Of a stretch of DNA of 8,584 nucleotides, positions 6,023-8,584 are shown in pieces. Below the pieces are notes generated by a model. It was not told where the DNA came from, ran no database searches, and saw only the letters and a program-made list of their open reading frames with translations. This DNA is from Gammaproteobacteria bacterium. GTDB lineage: Bacteria > Pseudomonadota > Gammaproteobacteria > Thiohalospirales > Thiohalospiraceae. A program made the position numbers and the translations under genes. The first letter of the stretch is position 1; the number at the start of each line of letters is the position of its first letter. The stretch covers positions 1 through 8,584 of the forward strand of contig JABURU010000146.1 in assembly GCA_014762485.1 (NCBI GenBank), given 5' to 3'.

Positions 6023-6592
6023 TTATTTCGCCATGCGATCAAAAATATTATCGCCATTATTGCTAATGTAATTACGTAAGCCTTCATTCATCATATTTAC
6101 CTTGCTAGCTATATTCTTTACTTGCTTCATATCCAGCTCTACTATTGAATAAATCACCTTGGTTTTTGGGTTCTTCCAACGTCCGATGACACGGGCACCA
6201 CTCAGGTTAACCTTGGTTATATTATTAATGTCTCGGGTAACACTCTGCTCCGTCGCTATATCTTTACCAGTACCAGAGGCCGCCATGTAGTCTGTAGACA
6301 CAACATTCATATAACTGGAGAGGATACGCGCCAGCTCCGCACGGGCACGATTGTCTGCCGTGGAGCGTTGCAAGTCCTGTACCCCCATTTGCGGGGATGA
6401 ACCTACACCATGAAAGAGACGCCCACCTTTATTGTTGAGGATATTCGTCCCTTCATTAACCCAGTCCGGGGCATCATCCATCCCTAAATCACTTTCCACA
6501 CGTGTCTTGCCACCACATGCACTGATCGAGGCTGCCAACACCAGCAGCATTAAAATACGAAATATTTGAGGCACATTTAGGGACAGCTTCAT
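6023..6592 (-). CDS. LPP20-family outer-membrane lipoprotein, first gene of the lipoprotein operon
   Basis: A 189-residue lipoprotein. The signal ends ISAC (Cys26) with Gly27 at +2, so the outer membrane is expected. GGGAGG lies about 8 bases before the ATG. Residues about 40-170 fit the LPP20 domain: DAPDWVNEG, then a strand and GVGSS, an Ala/Arg helix DNRARAELARIL with a long amphipathic stretch, KVNLSGARVIGRWKNPKT and a strand IYSIVELD. The family includes Helicobacter LPP20 and Vibrio FlgP, an outer-membrane ring component, but no flagellar gene is nearby. It shares this domain with the last gene of the same operon. The next gene starts 11 bases downstream. Exact function unknown. Confidence 0.88.
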   Translation of the reverse strand: MKLSLNVPQIFRILMLLVLAASISACGGKTRVESDLGMDDAPDWVNEGTNILNNKGGRLFHGVGSSPQMGVQDLQRSTADNRARAELARILSSYMNVVSTDYMAASGTGKDIATEQSVTRDINNITKVNLSGARVIGRWKNPKTKVIYSIVELDMKQVKNIASKVNMMNEGLRNYISNNGDNIFDRMAK

Positions 6593-6632
6593 GGTTTATT
6601 CCTCCCTGAGAGGTTATTAAATTTGTTGAATC

Positions 6633-6661
6633 AACATAACTTGATACTAGCATTAGTTCAA
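6633..6661 (-). promoter_or_regulatory. Candidate sigma-70 promoter of the lipoprotein operon
   Basis: On the minus strand, TTGAAC (6661-6656) and TATGTT (6638-6633) are separated by 17 bases. The predicted start near 6626 gives a leader of about 33 bases to the LPP20 ATG. A small GTTGA-A-TCAAC palindrome (6625-6635) overlaps the -10 box and the start region. Found by eye; no measured start. Confidence 0.45.
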
Positions 6662-6685
6662 TTATTTGAAGTTTAGTTCACAGTT

Positions 6686-6713
6686 TTGTGCAAGACTAAA
6701 AAGCGATTACACT
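6686..6713 (+). promoter_or_regulatory. Weak candidate promoter of the Lon-like gene
   Basis: TTGTGC (6686-6691) and TACACT (6708-6713) with a 16-base spacer point to a start near 6720, about 28 bases before the ATG at 6748. Spacing and boxes are only moderate. No clear heat-shock (sigma-32) consensus was recognised. Confidence 0.3.
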
Positions 6714-6747
6714 AAAATCATAAGAAAACCACATTAACAGGATGAAT

Positions 6748-8584
6748 ATGGCCGTAAAACTCACCCCTGAACAGCTTTATCGCTACAGCCTGGATGATTT
6801 ACCGGAATTCACCACCACCGCTGACCTGGCGCCATTAGAGAACTACCTTGGCCAGGAGCGCGCAATAGAAGCGGTGCAATTCGGTATCGGCATTCGCCGG
6901 GACGGATATAACCTGTATGCGATGGGACCAGCCGGGGTTGGCAAATACAGTATTATTCACACATTTTTGCAGCAGCAGGCACGTAAAGAGTCTACCCCGC
7001 GCGAGATATGCTACGTATATAACTTTCAACAGGCCCACCAGCCTATCTCATTATCCCTGCCACAAGGTATGGCCATCGTACTGAAGCAGGACATGAAAAA
7101 GCTGGTCGAGGATCTCCTCACCACCTTACCAGCGGCATTTGAGAGTGAAGATTACCGTGAACGAGCCCAGGCGATGGAGGATGAGCTTAACCAGAAACAA
7201 TCCCAGGCCATGGATGCCATTCATAAAGAAGCTGAGCAACATAACATTCGCCTTTTTCGCACCCCCGGGGGCTATGCCTTTACACCGATGCAGGGCGATG
7301 ACGTATTGAGCCCCAGTGACTTTGATGCCCTGCCAGCAAAAGAGCAAAAGGTGATTAAAGGCATCATTGCCCAGCTGCAAGATAAGCTGGCGGATCTATT
7401 TCGCCAGGTCCCCTTATGGCGCAAAGAACTGATAGAGCAGTTACGTGAACTGGAGCGAGATACTGCACGCAGCATTACCGACCAGCTGATTGAGCAATTA
7501 AAAGCCCGCTACCTGGGGGAAGAGAAGGTCCTCACCTACCTGGATGAAGTAGAAAAAGATGTACTCAACAATGTTGAAGATTTTCTTCCCGGTAGTAGCC
7601 GCGAACAAGGTAACATGCCACTTTTTAGTGATGGGAAAAAACCCGCTCTAAAACGATACGAGGTCAACATCCTCACCGATTATAGCCAAAATGGCGGGGC
7701 CCCGGTGATATTTGAAGATCACCCCACCTTTGAGAACCTGTTAGGGCGCATCGAGCATATTTCCCAGTTAGGCACATTGATCACCGACTTTACCCTGATC
7801 AAACCCGGCGCCCTGCACCGGGCCAATGGCGGCTACCTCATCCTGGAGGCCTACAAGGTTCTGACGCAGCCGATGGTATGGGATGCACTAAAACGCGCAC
7901 TACGCTCCAAATGCATCAAGATCGAAACCCTGGCCTCGGCCCTCAGCCTGACCAGCACACAAACACTCCAGCCTGAAGCTGTGGAGCTGGATATCAAGAT
8001 TGTCCTCATCGGTGACCGGATGATCTATTATCTGCTATGTGAATACGATGAGGACTTCTCCGAATTATTTAAAGTCGCGGCTGACTTTGATACGCGCCTG
8101 GATCGCAGCCGTGAGAACCTCGCGCTTTATAGCCGCTTGATTACCGCCATGCTGGAGAAGGAGTCACTTCTACCTATGCAGCGCCAGGCGGTAGCTCGCA
8201 CCATCGAACACAGCTCGCGCCTGCTGGAAGATTCGGAAAAACTATCGGCCCACATGGGGAAGCTGATCGATCTGCTGGTTGAAGCGGATCACTGGGCCCG
8301 TGCCGCTCAACAGGCCCATATTAGCCATGAGCATATTCAACAGGCGATCAATGCCCAGATCCACCGTGCCAGCCGGGTCCGAGACCTGTCTCATGAGGCC
8401 ATCCAGCGCAACATCATCATGATCGATACCAGTGGCGAGGCAATTGCCCAGGTCAATGGACTCTCGGTCATGGAGCTGGGTAACTTTCACTTTGCCCAAC
8501 CCAGTCGCATCACCGCCAGTGTCCGACTGGGTGAGGGGCACGTATTAAATATTGAGCGCGAAGTCGAGCTAAGTGGCCCCATTC
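6748..8584 (+). CDS. Lon-like AAA+ protease (LonB/AsrA type), N-terminal 612 residues, runs off the right edge
   Basis: An ATP-dependent Lon-related protease of the long type (about 800 residues in relatives such as Pseudomonas AsrA); 612 residues are visible with no stop. LGQERAIEAVQFGI precedes a Walker A-like GPAGVGKYS at 60-68, where Tyr follows the Lys in place of Ser/Thr. A charged, helix-rich insertion (about 110-290) is probably a coiled coil. The Walker B-like strand GGYLILEA is at 361-368, and FDTRLDRS at 447-454 lies in the sensor/arginine-finger region. The Lon peptidase domain begins near 566 with IAQVNGLSVMELGNF and continues PSRITASVRLGEGH and NIEREVELSG. The catalytic Ser and Lys lie beyond the window. 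ATG 6748 is preferred because AGGA sits 5 bases upstream; ATG 6742, two codons earlier, has no proper spacing. Probably cytosolic protein quality control. Divergent from the lipoprotein operon. Confidence 0.9.
   Translation, partial: MAVKLTPEQLYRYSLDDLPEFTTTADLAPLENYLGQERAIEAVQFGIGIRRDGYNLYAMGPAGVGKYSIIHTFLQQQARKESTPREICYVYNFQQAHQPISLSLPQGMAIVLKQDMKKLVEDLLTTLPAAFESEDYRERAQAMEDELNQKQSQAMDAIHKEAEQHNIRLFRTPGGYAFTPMQGDDVLSPSDFDALPAKEQKVIKGIIAQLQDKLADLFRQVPLWRKELIEQLRELERDTARSITDQLIEQLKARYLGEEKVLTYLDEVEKDVLNNVEDFLPGSSREQGNMPLFSDGKKPALKRYEVNILTDYSQNGGAPVIFEDHPTFENLLGRIEHISQLGTLITDFTLIKPGALHRANGGYLILEAYKVLTQPMVWDALKRALRSKCIKIETLASALSLTSTQTLQPEAVELDIKIVLIGDRMIYYLLCEYDEDFSELFKVAADFDTRLDRSRENLALYSRLITAMLEKESLLPMQRQAVARTIEHSSRLLEDSEKLSAHMGKLIDLLVEADHWARAAQQAHISHEHIQQAINAQIHRASRVRDLSHEAIQRNIIMIDTSGEAIAQVNGLSVMELGNFHFAQPSRITASVRLGEGHVLNIEREVELSGPI

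Noticed and set aside
8242..8541. 99-codon open frame antisense to the Lon-like gene
   Set aside because: It is a shadow of a strongly supported, conserved coding region; no ribosome site or recognisable family.

Overview
The window looks like chromosomal DNA of a Gram-negative bacterium, most likely a gammaproteobacterium. This rests on four outer-membrane lipoprotein genes with LPP20, LpoB and COG3014 character, a long Lon-like AAA+ protease of the AsrA/LonB type, and GlpK/GDPD/GlpD-like glycerol genes. Base composition looks moderate. It is almost all coding: no tRNA, rRNA, CRISPR array, insertion sequence or attachment site was seen, and no gene-free stretch exceeds about 160 bases.

Left block (1-2500, minus strand): a glycerol/glycerophosphodiester operon read right to left. 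It holds an FGGY-family glycerol-kinase-like gene, a cytosolic glycerophosphodiester phosphodiesterase, and the first 95 codons of a GlpD-type FAD-dependent glycerol-3-phosphate dehydrogenase that leaves the window. Together they would turn glycerophosphodiesters, and possibly glycerol, into glycerol-3-phosphate and then dihydroxyacetone phosphate. The kinase gene has a frameshift: its frame stops at 1187, but the missing C-terminal tail is intact in the -1 frame and ends at 1053, 17 bases before the next gene. Two of its glycerol-contacting positions also look substituted.

Middle (2501-3064, plus strand): a 78-bp divergent promoter region with a TGTCAT/ATGACA repeat pattern, then a small exported DsrE-like protein with a single cysteine. 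It converges on the next block with only four bases between stop codons.

Lipoprotein operon (3069-6592, minus strand): four consecutive lipoproteins in transcription order: LPP20, LpoB family, COG3014 with TPR-like helices, and a larger LPP20-type protein with an extra C-terminal domain. All four have a lipobox and no Asp at +2, so all should reach the outer membrane. This is the most interesting system here: a probable multi-lipoprotein envelope complex whose core fold set recalls the flagellar FlgO/FlgP/FlgT group, but with no flagellar gene in sight.

Right block (6748-8584, plus strand): a divergent Lon-like protease gene. Its AAA+ part and the beginning of its peptidase domain are present; the catalytic Ser/Lys lie beyond the window.
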